Counted from the stretch's first letter, positions 10,352 through 20,186 are shown. The stretch is 64,000 bases of DNA from Pseudomonas sp. FP2309 (GCF_030687575.1 NZ_CP117439.1:434001-498000), one strand, 5' to 3'. The notes: generated by a model from the letters alone, not told the origin. Numbers and translations are program-made.

Positions 10352-10749
10352 GGGGCTCGCGGCGGCAATGTAGGGTCATGGGGCGCGGGCGACGCGACGG
10401 GCGTCGGCGCAGGCTCGGTGGGGGTGGCAACGGCGGGCGGTGCTTCTACAGCCGGTGCGATGCTGTTTGCGACCACAGGCTCGGCGGGCTTGGCCTGTTC
10501 ATTCACGGGGGACAGGATTTTGCGTGCCTCTTGCTCCAACGACAGGATGTGTTCGTTGTGCAGTTGCCGGCGAATCTCGTCGGCGCCGATTTCCCGTTCA
10601 ACTTCCTGTTTGATGGCGTTGAAACTGCGTTTCAGGCGCCCGATCCACAGGCCGGCCGTGCGCGCGGCACCGGGCAGGCGTTCCGGCCCCAGTACCAGCA
10701 GGGCCACGAGGCCGACGAGGAGCAGTTCAGAGAAGCTGATACCAAACAT
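10348..10749 (-). CDS. tatB: Sec-independent (Tat) protein translocase subunit TatB
   Basis: A 133-residue membrane protein that forms the substrate-receptor complex with TatC. A single N-terminal transmembrane helix ([20 protein letters not shown]) is followed by the Gly-Pro-Glu-Arg-Leu-Pro hinge, an amphipathic helix, and a disordered Pro/Ala-rich tail from about residue 85. The GPERLP hinge and Glu8 in the helix distinguish TatB from TatA. It overlaps tatC by 4 nt and follows tatA by 10 nt. Confidence 0.94.
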   Translation of the reverse strand: MFGISFSELLLVGLVALLVLGPERLPGAARTAGLWIGRLKRSFNAIKQEVEREIGADEIRRQLHNEHILSLEQEARKILSPVNEQAKPAEPVVANSIAPAVEAPPAVATPTEPAPTPVASPAPHDPTLPPRAP

Positions 10750-10759
10750 TAGTCAGTGC

Positions 10760-11038
10760 TCACGAGTCTTTGCGGGTCGGCTCTTCGACTTTTTCAGCCT
10801 GCACGTCGAAGGTGCGACGCTCGGTGATCGGCTGGGCGGCCTGGGGGTGCACAGGCTGTGCCGGTGGCACCGGGCTGGCAGCCGGGTCGGCAGGCTTTTC
10901 GTCGTCGTTCATGGCTTTACGAAAGCCCTTGATCGACTCGCCGACGTCGGTGCCCAGGTTCTTGAGTTTCTTGGTGCCGAACACCAGTACCACCACCACC
11001 AGAATGACGATCCAGTGTTTCCAGTCAAAAATGCCCAT
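10760..11038 (-). CDS. tatA: Sec-independent (Tat) protein translocase subunit TatA
   Basis: A 92-residue pore-forming Tat subunit. It has a short membrane helix ([12 protein letters not shown]), the [10 protein letters not shown] hinge and an amphipathic helix (about residues 22-42), then an acidic and proline-rich tail. The FGTKKL hinge is typical of TatA rather than TatB. It is first of the tatABC set and begins 27 bp after hisE on the same strand, so the tat genes may be read from the his/ubi promoter as well as their own. Confidence 0.94.
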   Translation of the reverse strand: MGIFDWKHWIVILVVVVLVFGTKKLKNLGTDVGESIKGFRKAMNDDEKPADPAASPVPPAQPVHPQAAQPITERRTFDVQAEKVEEPTRKDS

Positions 11039-11065
11039 GCTGCAAATCCTCTAGTCTTAAGTTGT

Positions 11066-11398
11066 TCAAGCTGACGGGCGCGAGGCCTTTTCGGCATGCC
11101 CGGACAAGCCGAAACGACGGTCCAGTTCATCCAGTACGGCCTGCGGATGCTGCCCCAGTTGGGCGAGCATGACCAGGCTGTGGAACCACAGGTCGGCGGT
11201 TTCGTAGATCACATCACTGCAGTCGCCGCTGATCTGTGCGTCCTTGGCGGCAATGATGGTCTCGACGGATTCTTCGCCGAGCTTTTCCAGAATCTTGTTC
11301 AGACCCTTGTGGTACAGGCTGGCGACATAGGAGCTGTCGGCGTCCGCACCTTTGCGGTCTTCCAGCACCTGGGCCACGCGGTTCAGGGTATCGCTCAT
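11066..11398 (-). CDS. hisE: Phosphoribosyl-ATP pyrophosphatase HisE
   Basis: A 110-residue enzyme for step 2 of histidine biosynthesis, hydrolysing phosphoribosyl-ATP to phosphoribosyl-AMP and pyrophosphate. It shows the MazG-like all-alpha fold with the metal-binding acidic motifs EKLGEESVE and [12 protein letters not shown] 11398 is used; the open frame continues upstream into hisI but has no conserved sequence there. It starts 2 nt after the hisI stop codon. In enterobacteria HisI and HisE are fused, whereas here they are separate, as is usual in Pseudomonas. Confidence 0.95.
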   Translation of the reverse strand: MSDTLNRVAQVLEDRKGADADSSYVASLYHKGLNKILEKLGEESVETIIAAKDAQISGDCSDVIYETADLWFHSLVMLAQLGQHPQAVLDELDRRFGLSGHAEKASRPSA

Positions 11399-11400
11399 GG

Positions 11401-11793
11401 TCAGTGTCCTGCCGAGTAAATAGCGTGCGGGTCTTTGAGCACCGGTTCCACCACCTTCCATTCGCCGTTCTCGAACACGCGATAGAAGCAGCTGTGACGG
11501 CCGGTGTGGCAGGCGATATCGCCGATCTGCTCGACCTTGAGGATCACCACGTCGGCGTCGCAGTCGATGCGCATCTCGTGCAGGGTCTGCACGTGCCCGG
11601 ACTCTTCGCCCTTGCGCCACAGTTTGCCACGCGAACGTGACCAGTAAATGGCGCGCTGCTCAGTGGCGGTGAGGCTCAGGGCCTCGCGGTTCATCCAGGC
11701 CATCATCAGCACGCGCCCGGTCTTGTAGTCCTGGGCAATGGCCGGCACCAGGCCGTCACTGTCCCACTTGATCTCGTCCAGCCAGTCTTTCAT
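11401..11793 (-). CDS. hisI: Phosphoribosyl-AMP cyclohydrolase HisI
   Basis: A 130-residue zinc/magnesium enzyme for step 3 of histidine biosynthesis (opening of the purine ring of phosphoribosyl-AMP). Metal ligands are seen as DCDAD near residue 80 and the [10 protein letters not shown] motif near residue 97. ATG 11793 gives the usual start [11 protein letters not shown]; upstream codons in frame read antisense to ubiB and are not conserved. The gene is 41 bp downstream of ubiB and immediately before hisE, so the two steps are produced together. Confidence 0.95.
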   Translation of the reverse strand: MKDWLDEIKWDSDGLVPAIAQDYKTGRVLMMAWMNREALSLTATEQRAIYWSRSRGKLWRKGEESGHVQTLHEMRIDCDADVVILKVEQIGDIACHTGRHSCFYRVFENGEWKVVEPVLKDPHAIYSAGH

Positions 11794-11834
11794 GTTCGGC
11801 TCCGGCAATTTGCGACAGTGTATAACCGGATCGG

Positions 11835-13439
11835 TTATCGACGCACGATCAGATAAACACCCACGGCGACCATGACACCTGCGGGCCAATGGCCCAGCTG
11901 ATTCAAGGGGCCGCCAATGGCCAGCATTGCCCCGCCCACCAAATGGGCGGCGCCCAGCAGGCGCAGGAACCAGTCGTCCTTGCGTTTGCGCCACGGCGGT
12001 TCGGGGTCTTTGGCGTGGGGCTGGGACATGCGCTCCAGCAGGTCGCGGGTCATGTTGGCCAAATGCGGCAACTGTTCCATCTGGCTGTGCAGGTTGCCCA
12101 GCATGGTTTTCGGGCTCATCCGCTCGCGCATCCAGCGCTCGAGGAACGGCTGGGCGGTGTTCCACAGGTCCAGGTCCGGGTACAGCTGGCGGCCCAGACC
12201 TTCGATATTGAGCAGGGTTTTTTGCAGCAGGACCAACTGCGGTTGCACTTCCATATTGAAGCGTCGCGCAGTCTGGAACAGGCGCATCAGCACCTGGCCA
12301 AATGAAATATCTTTTAACGGTTTCTCAAAGATCGGCTCGCACACCGTGCGAATCGCCGCTTCGAATTCATTGAGCTTGGTCTCTGCCGGCACCCAGCCCG
12401 AATCGATGTGCAACTGCGCCACGCGGCGATAGTCGCGCTTGAAGAAGGCGAACAGGTTGCGCGCCAGGTAGTCCTGGTCTTCCGGGGTGAGGCTGCCGAC
12501 GATGCCGCAGTCGATCGCGATGTACTGCGGGCTCCACGGGTTGACGGTGCTGACGAATATATTGCCTGGGTGCATGTCGGCGTGGAAGAAACTGTCGCGG
12601 AACACCTGGGTGAAAAAGATCTCCACGCCGCGTTCGGCAAGCATCTTCATGTCGGTGCGCTGGTCGGCGAGGGTCGCCAGGTCCGTCACCTGCACGCCGT
12701 AGATGCGCTCCATTACCAGCACCTTGGGGCGGCACCAGTCCCAATACACTTGCGGCACGTACAGCAGCGGCGAGCCCTCGAAGTTGCGCTTGAGCTGGCT
12801 GGCGTTGGCCGCTTCACGCAGCAGGTCGAGTTCGTCGTAGATGGTTTTTTCGTAGTCGGCGACCACGTCCACCGGGTGCAGCAGGCGCGCATCGGCGGAG
12901 AACCGCTCGGCCGCGCGAGCCAGGATGAACAGCCATGCCAGGTCCTGGCCGATGATCGGCTTGAGGCCCGGGCGAATCACCTTCACCACCACCTCTTCGC
13001 CACTCTTGAGCTGCGCCGCGTGCACTTGTGCGACCGAGGCCGAGGCCAGCGGTTCGACGTCAAAGCGGCTGAACACCTCGCTGATCTTTTTGCCCAGTTG
13101 CTCTTCGATCAACGCCATCGACTGCTTTGAGTCGAACGGTGGTACGCGGTCCTGCAACAGCATCAGTTCGTCGGCGATGTCTTCCGGAAGCAGATCGCGG
13201 CGCGTCGAGAGGATCTGGCCGAACTTGATAAAGATCGGCCCAAGGTCCTGCAACGCCAGGCGCAGGCGCGCGCCACGGCTGAGCTGCAGTTGCTTGCGCG
13301 GGAACCAACGCCATGGCAGCGCATAGCGCACCGCCAGCAGGAACCATGGCAAGGGCAGGGCGAACAGCAGGTCATCGAGGCGGTAGCGGATTACGACGCG
13401 CTGGATACGAAACAAACGGCGGACGGCGAGCAGCTTCAT
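11835..13439 (-). CDS. ubiB: Ubiquinone biosynthesis protein UbiB (ABC1/ADCK atypical kinase)
   Basis: A 534-residue membrane-anchored protein-kinase-like ATPase that supports the aerobic ubiquinone pathway. The KxGQ motif appears as [16 protein letters not shown] (about residues 69-84). An alanine-rich loop SVAQVHAA replaces the kinase P-loop, and [10 protein letters not shown] and AIDCGIVG correspond to the catalytic and metal-binding loops. Two hydrophobic helices close the C-terminus (after about residue 490). Length matches the family. It overlaps ubiJ by 4 nt (ATGA), so ubiE-ubiJ-ubiB form a coupled operon. Confidence 0.95.
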   Translation of the reverse strand: MKLLAVRRLFRIQRVVIRYRLDDLLFALPLPWFLLAVRYALPWRWFPRKQLQLSRGARLRLALQDLGPIFIKFGQILSTRRDLLPEDIADELMLLQDRVPPFDSKQSMALIEEQLGKKISEVFSRFDVEPLASASVAQVHAAQLKSGEEVVVKVIRPGLKPIIGQDLAWLFILARAAERFSADARLLHPVDVVADYEKTIYDELDLLREAANASQLKRNFEGSPLLYVPQVYWDWCRPKVLVMERIYGVQVTDLATLADQRTDMKMLAERGVEIFFTQVFRDSFFHADMHPGNIFVSTVNPWSPQYIAIDCGIVGSLTPEDQDYLARNLFAFFKRDYRRVAQLHIDSGWVPAETKLNEFEAAIRTVCEPIFEKPLKDISFGQVLMRLFQTARRFNMEVQPQLVLLQKTLLNIEGLGRQLYPDLDLWNTAQPFLERWMRERMSPKTMLGNLHSQMEQLPHLANMTRDLLERMSQPHAKDPEPPWRKRKDDWFLRLLGAAHLVGGAMLAIGGPLNQLGHWPAGVMVAVGVYLIVRR

Positions 13440-14059
13440 GCGTTATCGCTTGGATCAAGGGAACGGCTCAGGCGCTCGAAGCGAGCTTCGAGACGTTCCA
13501 GGTCGATTTTGGCCTTGTCGAGTTCGCGAAAGCGCGCTTGCGCTTCCCGCTGCCCGACCAGGGTGCGCGATTCTTCGCTCAGGTATTCGGCGAGGTTCTG
13601 GTTGAGGCTGGCGAACCCTTGCTGGTACCAGCGCGTGCGGCTGCGCAGGTGCCCGCTGATCAGTTGGGTGGCGACGGGGCCGATCCAGCGTGACAGCTCG
13701 TATTCCCAATCCAGTTCCAGGTCTTGCAGCACTGCGGCCAGGTCCATCAGCACCGCGCTGTCGCCTTCCAGCGCCACGTCGGCGCTGTGCAAAATGGCGG
13801 TCTTGTTGCGGCTCAGGGCCAGGTGCAACAGGCTCGATGCCGGTGCGCGCAACGTGCAGTCGGCGTCGGCGGCCCATTGGCTGGCGAGCAGCAGGCCTTC
13901 ATCGCTGGGCAGAATAAACAGCTGCAAGGCGGGGCTGGTGCAATCGACGGCAATCACCTTGCCGTTTAGGTGCGCGAGCCGCGCCAGGGCGGTACTGTCC
14001 AGGCGCAACACACGGTTGAGGCCGTGTTCAACGCTGGCGAGCAGGCCTTGCAGCAACAT
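13436..14059 (-). CDS. ubiJ: Ubiquinone biosynthesis accessory factor UbiJ (SCP2 domain)
   Basis: A 207-residue soluble lipid-binding accessory protein of the Ubi metabolon. An N-terminal SCP2-like domain (about residues 15-115) is followed by a charged helical, probably coiled-coil, C-terminus (about 165-205, ...[19 protein letters not shown]...). Identification depends on this architecture and on its place between ubiE and ubiB, which is the standard order in gammaproteobacteria. Start ATG 14059 overlaps the ubiE stop as TGATG, and the end overlaps ubiB by 4 nt. Confidence 0.9.
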   Translation of the reverse strand: MLLQGLLASVEHGLNRVLRLDSTALARLAHLNGKVIAVDCTSPALQLFILPSDEGLLLASQWAADADCTLRAPASSLLHLALSRNKTAILHSADVALEGDSAVLMDLAAVLQDLELDWEYELSRWIGPVATQLISGHLRSRTRWYQQGFASLNQNLAEYLSEESRTLVGQREAQARFRELDKAKIDLERLEARFERLSRSLDPSDNA

Positions 14060-14829
14060 CAGGGCTTGATGCCGCGGTGCAGGGCGACAATGCCGGAGGT
14101 CATGTTGTGATAGGTCACGCGGTCGAACCCCGCCTCGACCATCATCGACTTCAGGGTTTCCTGGTCGGGGTGCATGCGGATCGATTCGGCCAGGTAACGG
14201 TAGCTCTCGGCGTCATTGGTGATCAGCTTGCCCATCAACGGCATGAAGGCGAACGAGTAGGTGTCGTAGACCTTGGACATCAGCGCGTTGGTTGGCTTGG
14301 AGAACTCCAGCACCAACAGGCGGCCACCCGGCTTGAGCACGCGCAGCATCGAGCGGATCGCGTCTTCCTTGTGGGTGACGTTGCGCAGGCCGAAAGCGAT
14401 GGTCACGCAGTCGAAATGGTTGTCGGGGAACGGCAGCTTTTCAGCGTCGGCCTGGACGAACTCGATATTGCCCGCCACGCCTTTGTCGAGCAGGCGGTCG
14501 CGACCGACCTTGAGCATCGAGCCGTTGATGTCCGCCAGTACGACCTGGCCGGTCGGGCCGACGAGCTTGGAGAACTTGGCCGCCAGGTCGCCCGTGCCGC
14601 CGGCGATGTCCAGCACGCGGTTGCCGGTGCGTACGCCCGACAACTCGATGGTGAAGCGCTTCCACAGACGGTGCATGCCGCCGGAGAGCACGTCGTTCAT
14701 CAGGTCGTACTTGGCGGCGACGGAGTGGAACACCTCAGCGACTTTTTCCGCTTTCTGGCTTTCCGGGACGTTCTTGAAGCCGAAGTGAGTGGTGGGTTCG
14801 GCATCGCTGCCTTTGCGCTGATCAGTCAT
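14059..14829 (-). CDS. ubiE: Bifunctional demethylmenaquinone/2-octaprenyl-6-methoxybenzoquinol C-methyltransferase UbiE
   Basis: A 256-residue class I SAM-dependent methyltransferase acting in ubiquinone (and, where present, menaquinone) synthesis. Motif I is [15 protein letters not shown], and the signatures [17 protein letters not shown] and [12 protein letters not shown] are diagnostic of UbiE. ATG 14829 is the start giving [19 protein letters not shown]; an in-frame extension to 14970 runs through a REP element and is rejected. It is the first gene of the minus-strand ubi-his-tat-rsmE block, so its promoter should lie in the 242-bp gap at 14830-15071. Confidence 0.96.
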   Translation of the reverse strand: MTDQRKGSDAEPTTHFGFKNVPESQKAEKVAEVFHSVAAKYDLMNDVLSGGMHRLWKRFTIELSGVRTGNRVLDIAGGTGDLAAKFSKLVGPTGQVVLADINGSMLKVGRDRLLDKGVAGNIEFVQADAEKLPFPDNHFDCVTIAFGLRNVTHKEDAIRSMLRVLKPGGRLLVLEFSKPTNALMSKVYDTYSFAFMPLMGKLITNDAESYRYLAESIRMHPDQETLKSMMVEAGFDRVTYHNMTSGIVALHRGIKP

Positions 14830-14915
14830 ATCGCTGTCACCAAAAGAGAATGCGGGACATGATAATCCCCAAGGCTTGCTTTGTCTTGGCAAGGCTGAAG
14901 ACACAGACGCAATCT

Positions 14916-14958
14916 GTAGTGAGCGGGCTTGCCCCGCGCTGGGTGGCGAAGCCGCCCT
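14916..14958 (+). repeat. REP-type palindromic element upstream of ubiE
   Basis: The sequence GTAGTGAGCGGGCTTGCCCC, continuing into CGCGCTGGGTGGCGAAGCCGCCC, contains two nested hairpins and matches the general Pseudomonas intergenic REP form. It lies in the divergent gap between ubiE and the gene at 15072. A second copy in opposite orientation is at 24659-24705. Confidence 0.6.
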
Positions 14959-15071
14959 AAAACATGCCACCGCGGTCTACCTGACAAACCGCGTATGGGT
15001 AAGATAGGCCGCCACCGAGACCTTTTGACGCATGGACGGTGTTCATATCCCTATAAAGAGGAGTCATTGCA

Positions 15072-15347
15072 ATGGCCCGTATAACCGTTGAACGTGCACA
15101 TTCCCTGGGTAAAGAAGGGGCGCGGGCAAAGGCCGAGAAGTTGGCGCATAAACTCAAGGAGCAATATGGCCTTGAGCCGTCGTGGTCTGGCGATACCCTG
15201 AATCTCAAACGCTCCGGGGTAAAAGGCACGGTATTAGTGGCCGATGATTCGCTGCGCATCGATGTGGAATTGGGCCTGCTGATGTCGGCCATGAGCGGCA
15301 CTATCAAATCCGAAATCGAGAAGGCGCTGGATAAGGCGTTGGCGTGA
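15072..15347 (+). CDS. Polyhydroxyalkanoic acid system family protein (PHA_gran_rgn)
   Basis: A 91-residue small protein (MARITVERAHSLGKEGARAK...), with a basic, lysine-rich helical N-terminal half and a beta-rich second half. It matches the small protein family found next to pha phasin genes in Pseudomonas; its biochemical role is not established, though association with granules has been suggested for the family. The RBS AGAGGAG lies about 8 nt before ATG 15072. It precedes phaI by 105 bp on the same strand. Confidence 0.8.
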   Translation: MARITVERAHSLGKEGARAKAEKLAHKLKEQYGLEPSWSGDTLNLKRSGVKGTVLVADDSLRIDVELGLLMSAMSGTIKSEIEKALDKALA

Positions 15348-15452
15348 CCCGCATGTTCTTAGGGTGCCGATTCTAATTTTTCCTCCTACTTTGTGCCCAC
15401 GCCCTCAACTCCTGTGGGCCGTTCCTCCACCCTATTCTGCGTGAGGTGCACT

Positions 15453-15875
15453 ATGGCCAAAGTTATCCTGAAGAAAAAAATCGACGCACAGACCGGCGCC
15501 CTGACTGACGTTAAAACCTACGCCCGTAAGATCTGGCTGGCGGGCCTCGGCGCTTATGCCAAGGTCGGCAGCGAGGGCGGCGAGTACTTCAAAGAGCTGG
15601 TTAAGAGTGGTCAACATGTTGAAAGTAAAGGCAAAAAAGTTGCTATTGAACAACTGGATGCCGCCAACAGTCAGATTGACCAAGTAAAGAGTAATGTCTC
15701 CTCTGTCAAAGGTCTGGTAGACGTTCAGCTGGATAAAGTTGAAAAAGCTTTTGATACTCGTGTTGCCAGTGCCTTGAATCGAATTGGCATTGCGTCTAAA
15801 CATGACGTGGAGACACTCTCTGCTAAGCTCGAAGAGCTGACGGCATTGCTCGAACGTGTCGCGCGTAAACACTAA
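15453..15875 (+). CDS. phaI: PHA granule-associated phasin PhaI
   Basis: A 140-residue phasin coating medium-chain-length PHA granules. The amphipathic N-terminal region (KTYARKIWLAGLGAYAKV) is the segment that binds granules and is shared with PhaF; the rest is helical with heptad character (about residues 60-135), consistent with a coiled coil. ATG 15453 follows GAGGTG. phaF begins 12 bp after the stop, so phaIF are co-transcribed. They are convergent with phaC1-phaZ-phaC2-phaD, the arrangement known from P. putida. Confidence 0.93.
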   Translation: MAKVILKKKIDAQTGALTDVKTYARKIWLAGLGAYAKVGSEGGEYFKELVKSGQHVESKGKKVAIEQLDAANSQIDQVKSNVSSVKGLVDVQLDKVEKAFDTRVASALNRIGIASKHDVETLSAKLEELTALLERVARKH

Positions 15876-15887
15876 GGAGACATCGGG

Positions 15888-16814
15888 ATGGCTGTTAAAA
15901 AGACTACTCAGAAAGAAGGCAGCTCGTGGGTCGGGAAAGTTGAAGAATATTCCCGCAAGATCTGGCTCGCGGGTTTAGGCGTGTACTCGAAGATCGACAG
16001 TGACGGCAGCAAACTCTTCGAGACTCTGGTTAAAGACGGTGAGAAGGCCGAGAAGTTGACCAAGAGCGCAGTGGGTAAACAAGTCGGTGCGGCTAAAGCG
16101 ACTGCCGGCTCGCGCATCAGTGATGCGAAGAAACAGGTATTGGGTACTTGGGGCGAACTTGAAGGGGCGCTGGATAAACGTCTCAACAGTGCTATTTCGC
16201 GTTTGGGCGTGCCGAGCAAGGCTGAATTGAAAGCATTGCACGGCAAGGTCGATACCCTGACCAAGCAAATCGAGAAACTCACCGGTGCCAAAGTGGCTCC
16301 AGTGAAAGCAGCGGCAGCTAAACCGGCGGCCAAGCCTGCCGCTAAAACCGCCGCGGCCAAACCCGCTGCGAAAGCTGCTGCCAAGCCTCTGGTAAAAGCC
16401 GCCGCCAAACCGGCTGCAAAACCTGCGGCCAAGGCCCCGGCAAAAGCGGCCGCCAAGCCTGCTGCCAAAACCGCAGCCGCCAAACCTGCGGCCAAGTCCG
16501 CTGCAAAACCGGTCGCGGCCAAAGCAGCGGCCAAGCCGGCAGCCAAGGCGGCCACCAAACCCGCAGCCAAGCCTGCGGCTAAAACCGCAGCCGCTAAGCC
16601 TGCTGCCAAGCCAGCCGCCAAGGCCGCCGCTAAACCTGCGGCGGCGAAGAAGCCGGCAGTTGCGAAAAAAGCCGCTGCACCAAAGCCTGCCGTTGCCGCC
16701 AAGCCGGCCACCCCGGCTCCGGCTGCTTCGACAACCAACTCGGTGTCCGCACCGGCACCCGCTGTAGCCCCGACTGCAACGCCGGCAACCCCGACGCCAT
16801 CCAGTCAGTCCTGA
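15888..16814 (+). CDS. phaF: PHA granule-associated protein PhaF (phasin with histone H1-like tail)
   Basis: A 308-residue two-domain protein. Residues about 1-135 are a phasin domain similar to PhaI (EEYSRKIWLAGLGVYSKI, then helical coiled coil). Residues about 140-285 are a low-complexity Lys/Ala/Pro tail of repeated AAKPAAKPAAK units, which in P. putida PhaF binds DNA non-specifically and helps partition granules with the nucleoid. The final ~25 residues are Pro/Ala/Thr-rich. Start ATG 15888 follows AAGGAGA. Repeat number is expected to vary between strains. A strong terminator follows. Confidence 0.94.
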   Translation: MAVKKTTQKEGSSWVGKVEEYSRKIWLAGLGVYSKIDSDGSKLFETLVKDGEKAEKLTKSAVGKQVGAAKATAGSRISDAKKQVLGTWGELEGALDKRLNSAISRLGVPSKAELKALHGKVDTLTKQIEKLTGAKVAPVKAAAAKPAAKPAAKTAAAKPAAKAAAKPLVKAAAKPAAKPAAKAPAKAAAKPAAKTAAAKPAAKSAAKPVAAKAAAKPAAKAATKPAAKPAAKTAAAKPAAKPAAKAAAKPAAAKKPAVAKKAAAPKPAVAAKPATPAPAASTTNSVSAPAPAVAPTATPATPTPSSQS

Positions 16815-16830
16815 TTCTTCAGGCGCACAA

Positions 16831-16862
16831 ACGCCCTGCCTGTGAAGGCAGGGCGTTTTTTT
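16831..16862 (+). terminator. Rho-independent terminator of phaIF
   Basis: Perfect 11-bp stem ACGCCCTGCCT / AGGCAGGGCGT with a 3-nt loop, followed directly by a T-run, 16 nt after the phaF stop codon. Confidence 0.92.
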
Positions 16863-16921
16863 TGCGCGCCGAAAACGTCGCGATGGACGTCACCGGCTGC
16901 CAGATGTCAGGTGTCTGATCC

Positions 16922-17542
16922 TCAAGCCGGCTCCTCCAGATAGCCCAGTGCCAGGCGTTCCGTCGCCAGCCGCGCCGGTAACAGCAGATGCGGCGCTACC
17001 AGCATCATGATCTGGTACACCACCACCCGTACTTCGCCGTCGCGGCCGAGAATCCGTTGATAGTCCAGGGAGAACAGCAGCGTCATGGTGATCTGTTCCA
17101 CCAGTTGCCCGAGCGCCTGGGTATCGCTCACCAATTGCCCATCCGCCTTGAGTCGAGCCAGCAACGAAGCGAGTGTGCGCTTGAGGGCGTTGAGCAGGGT
17201 GCGAATGCCCTTGGCCAGTTTTGGCAGGCGTCCGGCCAGGTTCGACAGGTCCTGGAACAGAAACCGGTAATGGGCCATGCGCTCGACGATCAAGTGCAGG
17301 AATAGCCAGTAATCCTCAGCCACCAATTGCGCATCGGCCGGTGGGTCGAGCAACGGCGCCAACTCCTGTTGAAAATGCTCGAACAGCCCGAGCACCAGGG
17401 GCTCCTTGCCATGGAAGTGATAGTAGAGGTTGCCGGGGCTGATCCCCATTTCATTGGCCACCTCCATGGTCGACACGTTCGGCTCGCCCTTCTGGTTGAA
17501 CAACTGCAGGGCACATTCAAGGATACGGTCGCGGGTCTTCAT
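16922..17542 (-). CDS. phaD: TetR-family regulator PhaD of the PHA genes
   Basis: A 206-residue TetR-type regulator. An N-terminal helix-turn-helix (residues ~20-45, VSTMEVANEMGISPGNLYYHF) precedes an all-helical ligand/dimer domain. In P. putida PhaD is a carbon-source-dependent activator of the phaC1 and phaI promoters; the same role is inferred here from sequence and position. It starts 27 bp after the phaC2 stop and ends 59 bp from the phaIF terminator of the opposite strand. Confidence 0.9.
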   Translation of the reverse strand: MKTRDRILECALQLFNQKGEPNVSTMEVANEMGISPGNLYYHFHGKEPLVLGLFEHFQQELAPLLDPPADAQLVAEDYWLFLHLIVERMAHYRFLFQDLSNLAGRLPKLAKGIRTLLNALKRTLASLLARLKADGQLVSDTQALGQLVEQITMTLLFSLDYQRILGRDGEVRVVVYQIMMLVAPHLLLPARLATERLALGYLEEPA

Positions 17543-17569
17543 CCAGTCTTCTTAATGTGATCGTTGAGC

Positions 17570-19252
17570 TCAGCGTATGTGCACGTAAGTGCCCGGCGCC
17601 GCTTCCATTGGTGGGTAATTCTGGTTGCCCAGGGCGGTGAGGGTTTCGCGTTGTACGCCCGAGCGTTGCTGGATCCACGCCAGCCACTGCGGCCACCAAC
17701 TGCCTTCGACATGGTTGGCGTCGTAGTACCAGGCGCGCGGGTCGCTGCTCAGTTTGGGGTTCTCGACATAGTTGGCCTTGGGGTTGCCCGGCGGGTTGAG
17801 GATGCTCTGGATATGCCCGCTGTTGGACAGCACGAAGCGCCGGTCCCCACCAAGCAGTTGCGTGGAACGGTACACCGCGTCCCACGGCGTGATGTGATCG
17901 TTGATCCCGGCCACGCTGAAGCTGTCCACCGTGACTTTCTGCAAGTCGATGGGCGTGCCGCACACTTCCAGGCCACCGGGATGGCTCAGTGGGTTGTGCT
18001 TGAAGAAGTCCAGCAGGTCGCCATGCAGCGCGGCGGGCAGACGGGTGTTGTCGTTGTTCCAGTACAGGATGTCGAAGGCTGGCGGCTCTTTGCCCAGCAG
18101 GTAGTTATTGATCCAGTAATTCCAGATCAGATCATTGGGGCGCATCCAGGCGAACACCTTGGCCATGTCGCGGCCGTCCAGCACGCCTTGCTGATAGGAG
18201 CGGCGCTTGGCGGCTTCCAGGGTTTGCTCATCGGCGAACAAGGTGGCGGGGCTGTCGATCTGGCTGTCCAGCAGGCTTACCAGGTAGCTGGCGCTGGAGA
18301 TGCGGCGCAGCTGGCGTTTGGCTTGCAGGTGGCCCTGCAGGGCGGCGATGGTCAGGCCGCCTGCGCAGGCGCCCATCAGGTTGACCTCGCGCGCGCCAGT
18401 GATCGCCCGGCACACATTGAGTGCTTCTTCCAACGCGGCGACGTAGGTGGACAAGCCCCACTCGCGGTGCCGCACATCCGGGTTGCGCCAGCTGACCATA
18501 AACGTCTGCAGGCCGTTCTTGAGGGCGTATTGCACAAAGCTGTTAGCCGGGCTCAGGTCAAAAATGTAGTACTTGTTGATTTGCGGCGGCACGATCAGCA
18601 GCGGCCTGGCGTACTGCTTTTCGCTCATGGGCTTGTATTGGATCAGCTCCAGCAGCTCATTGCGAAACACCACGGCGCCTGGGGTGGTGGCGACGGTCTT
18701 GCCCACTTCGAAGGCGTGCTTGCTCACTTGGCGCGGCAGGCCGTTGTTGTGCAGCAAATCTTCGAACAGGTTACTCACGCCGCGCACCATGCTGTTGCCG
18801 CCGGAGTTGAGTAACTCCTTGATCGCCAGCGGGTTGAGCAGGGTGTTGGACGGTGACACCGCGTCGTTGATCAGCGCAAAGGCAAAGTGCGCGCGGGCCC
18901 GGTCGTCGTCGCTCAAGGTGCTGTCGTCGATCCACTGGCGGGTTTGCTTCTGCCAGCTCAGGTAGGCCTGCAGGCTGCGCCGATAAAACGGGTTGAGGGC
19001 CCAGGTCGGGTCAACGAAGCGACTGTCGCGCGGGTTGGGTTCATGCACGGTTTCACCGAGCAGCACGCGGCCCAGTTGGCCGCCCAGTGCCAGCGCATGA
19101 CGGGCGGTATGCACCGGGTTGCGCAGGCCATGAACGGCGACGCTGCGCAGCGTGGACAGCAGGTCCCGGCCGCGCAGACCGGTGATCGCATTTTGCGCAT
19201 TAATGAACGCGGCGGGGGTGGGCGCCGGGTTCGTCACGGGTCTTTCTCGCAT
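17570..19252 (-). CDS. phaC2: Class II poly(3-hydroxyalkanoate) polymerase PhaC2
   Basis: A 560-residue PHA synthase that polymerises medium-chain 3-hydroxyacyl-CoA monomers. Alpha/beta-hydrolase fold with the synthase box GACAGG carrying Cys296; the other triad residues are Asp452 (in INDHITPW) and His480 (in SNSGH). ATG 19252 is chosen over an in-frame ATG at 19288: GGAG lies ~12 nt upstream and the product has the 560-residue length typical of PhaC2. It is separated from phaZ by 88 bp and is about as similar in layout to PhaC1 as expected for the duplicated pair found in most Pseudomonas. Confidence 0.96.
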   Translation of the reverse strand: MRERPVTNPAPTPAAFINAQNAITGLRGRDLLSTLRSVAVHGLRNPVHTARHALALGGQLGRVLLGETVHEPNPRDSRFVDPTWALNPFYRRSLQAYLSWQKQTRQWIDDSTLSDDDRARAHFAFALINDAVSPSNTLLNPLAIKELLNSGGNSMVRGVSNLFEDLLHNNGLPRQVSKHAFEVGKTVATTPGAVVFRNELLELIQYKPMSEKQYARPLLIVPPQINKYYIFDLSPANSFVQYALKNGLQTFMVSWRNPDVRHREWGLSTYVAALEEALNVCRAITGAREVNLMGACAGGLTIAALQGHLQAKRQLRRISSASYLVSLLDSQIDSPATLFADEQTLEAAKRRSYQQGVLDGRDMAKVFAWMRPNDLIWNYWINNYLLGKEPPAFDILYWNNDNTRLPAALHGDLLDFFKHNPLSHPGGLEVCGTPIDLQKVTVDSFSVAGINDHITPWDAVYRSTQLLGGDRRFVLSNSGHIQSILNPPGNPKANYVENPKLSSDPRAWYYDANHVEGSWWPQWLAWIQQRSGVQRETLTALGNQNYPPMEAAPGTYVHIR

Positions 19253-19340
19253 GAGCCAACACTCCTTCGTCAAGCGATCAACGGGCACGCCAATTCAGAA
19301 CCATAGTCGGTTCCTGGCAAGTTGCGCGGCGGTGTGGTCC

Positions 19341-20186
19341 TTACATCGCCGGTCTTGGGTGAATCACTGCGCGCAGGCGCTCTTGCTCCAGGAATTTCAT
19401 GATGATCGGCGCCACGGCTTCGGCCCGGGTGATCAGGAACAGGTGGCCGTCATCGATGATGTGCAACTGGGCGTTGGGAATGCGCCAGGCCAGCATGCGC
19501 ATGTTAATCAGCGGGATCAGCGGGTCATCGTCCCCGGCCAGCACCAGGGTCGGCTGGCGGATCTTGTGCAGCCAGTGGATGCTGGTCCAGCCCAGACCTG
19601 CGAACAGCTGCCAGTAATAGCCCAGTTTGCCGGCCGAACGCACTTTGCTGGCATGCTCGGCAGCCAGTTTTGAGTCGCGGCGGAACGAGCCGCCATAAAT
19701 CATCGGCGCGATGCGCACCACATGGGACGGTTGGATGTAACGCCGCGGGCTGGCCATCAGCCATAGCACCTTCGGCTTGCCCGGCACCATCACCGCTCCC
19801 GCCGCCGTGGCCGCGAGGATCAACTTCTTGCAGCGCTCCGGATAGTCGTAGGCAAATTGCTGTGCCAACGCGCCGCCCCAGGACACCCCGACGACGTTCA
19901 CCTGGCCATAGTCCAAGTAATCGAGCATGCGCGCGGTGAGTTTGGCCAGGCCGGGAAAACGGTAGGGCCGCTTGGGCGTTGAGGAACCGCCCACGCCTGG
20001 CACATCGAAGGCGATCACTTCCAGATCGGGGTCCAGCGCTTGAACGAACGGAAACACCAACTCAAGGTTGGCGCCGATGCCGTTGAAAATCAGCAGCGGC
20101 GTCAAGTGAGGCTTGCCTGGGCGTACCGCCGTGCGGATGGTTTGGCCATCCAGGTCGATGGTACGGAAGATGAACGGTTGCGGCAT
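19341..20186 (-). CDS. phaZ: Intracellular poly(3-hydroxyalkanoate) depolymerase PhaZ
   Basis: A 281-residue serine hydrolase that mobilises granule polyester. Lipase box GVSWG with Ser102, plus Asp221 (GDDDPLIPL) and His248 (DDGHLF), reproduces the Ser-Asp-His triad known for P. putida PhaZ. There is no signal peptide, fitting an intracellular granule enzyme. It sits between the two synthase genes, and a long imperfect hairpin (20213-20265) separates it from phaC1, which could lower read-through or stabilise the upstream message. Confidence 0.95.
   Translation of the reverse strand: MPQPFIFRTIDLDGQTIRTAVRPGKPHLTPLLIFNGIGANLELVFPFVQALDPDLEVIAFDVPGVGGSSTPKRPYRFPGLAKLTARMLDYLDYGQVNVVGVSWGGALAQQFAYDYPERCKKLILAATAAGAVMVPGKPKVLWLMASPRRYIQPSHVVRIAPMIYGGSFRRDSKLAAEHASKVRSAGKLGYYWQLFAGLGWTSIHWLHKIRQPTLVLAGDDDPLIPLINMRMLAWRIPNAQLHIIDDGHLFLITRAEAVAPIIMKFLEQERLRAVIHPRPAM

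Noticed and set aside
14830..14970. Longer UbiE starting at 14970
   Set aside because: The added residues are encoded by a REP element and have no similarity to UbiE; ATG 14829 gives the standard protein.
16300..16690. Tandem DNA repeat resembling a satellite
   Set aside because: It is the coding sequence of the Ala/Lys/Pro tail of PhaF; codons vary while the peptide repeat is kept.
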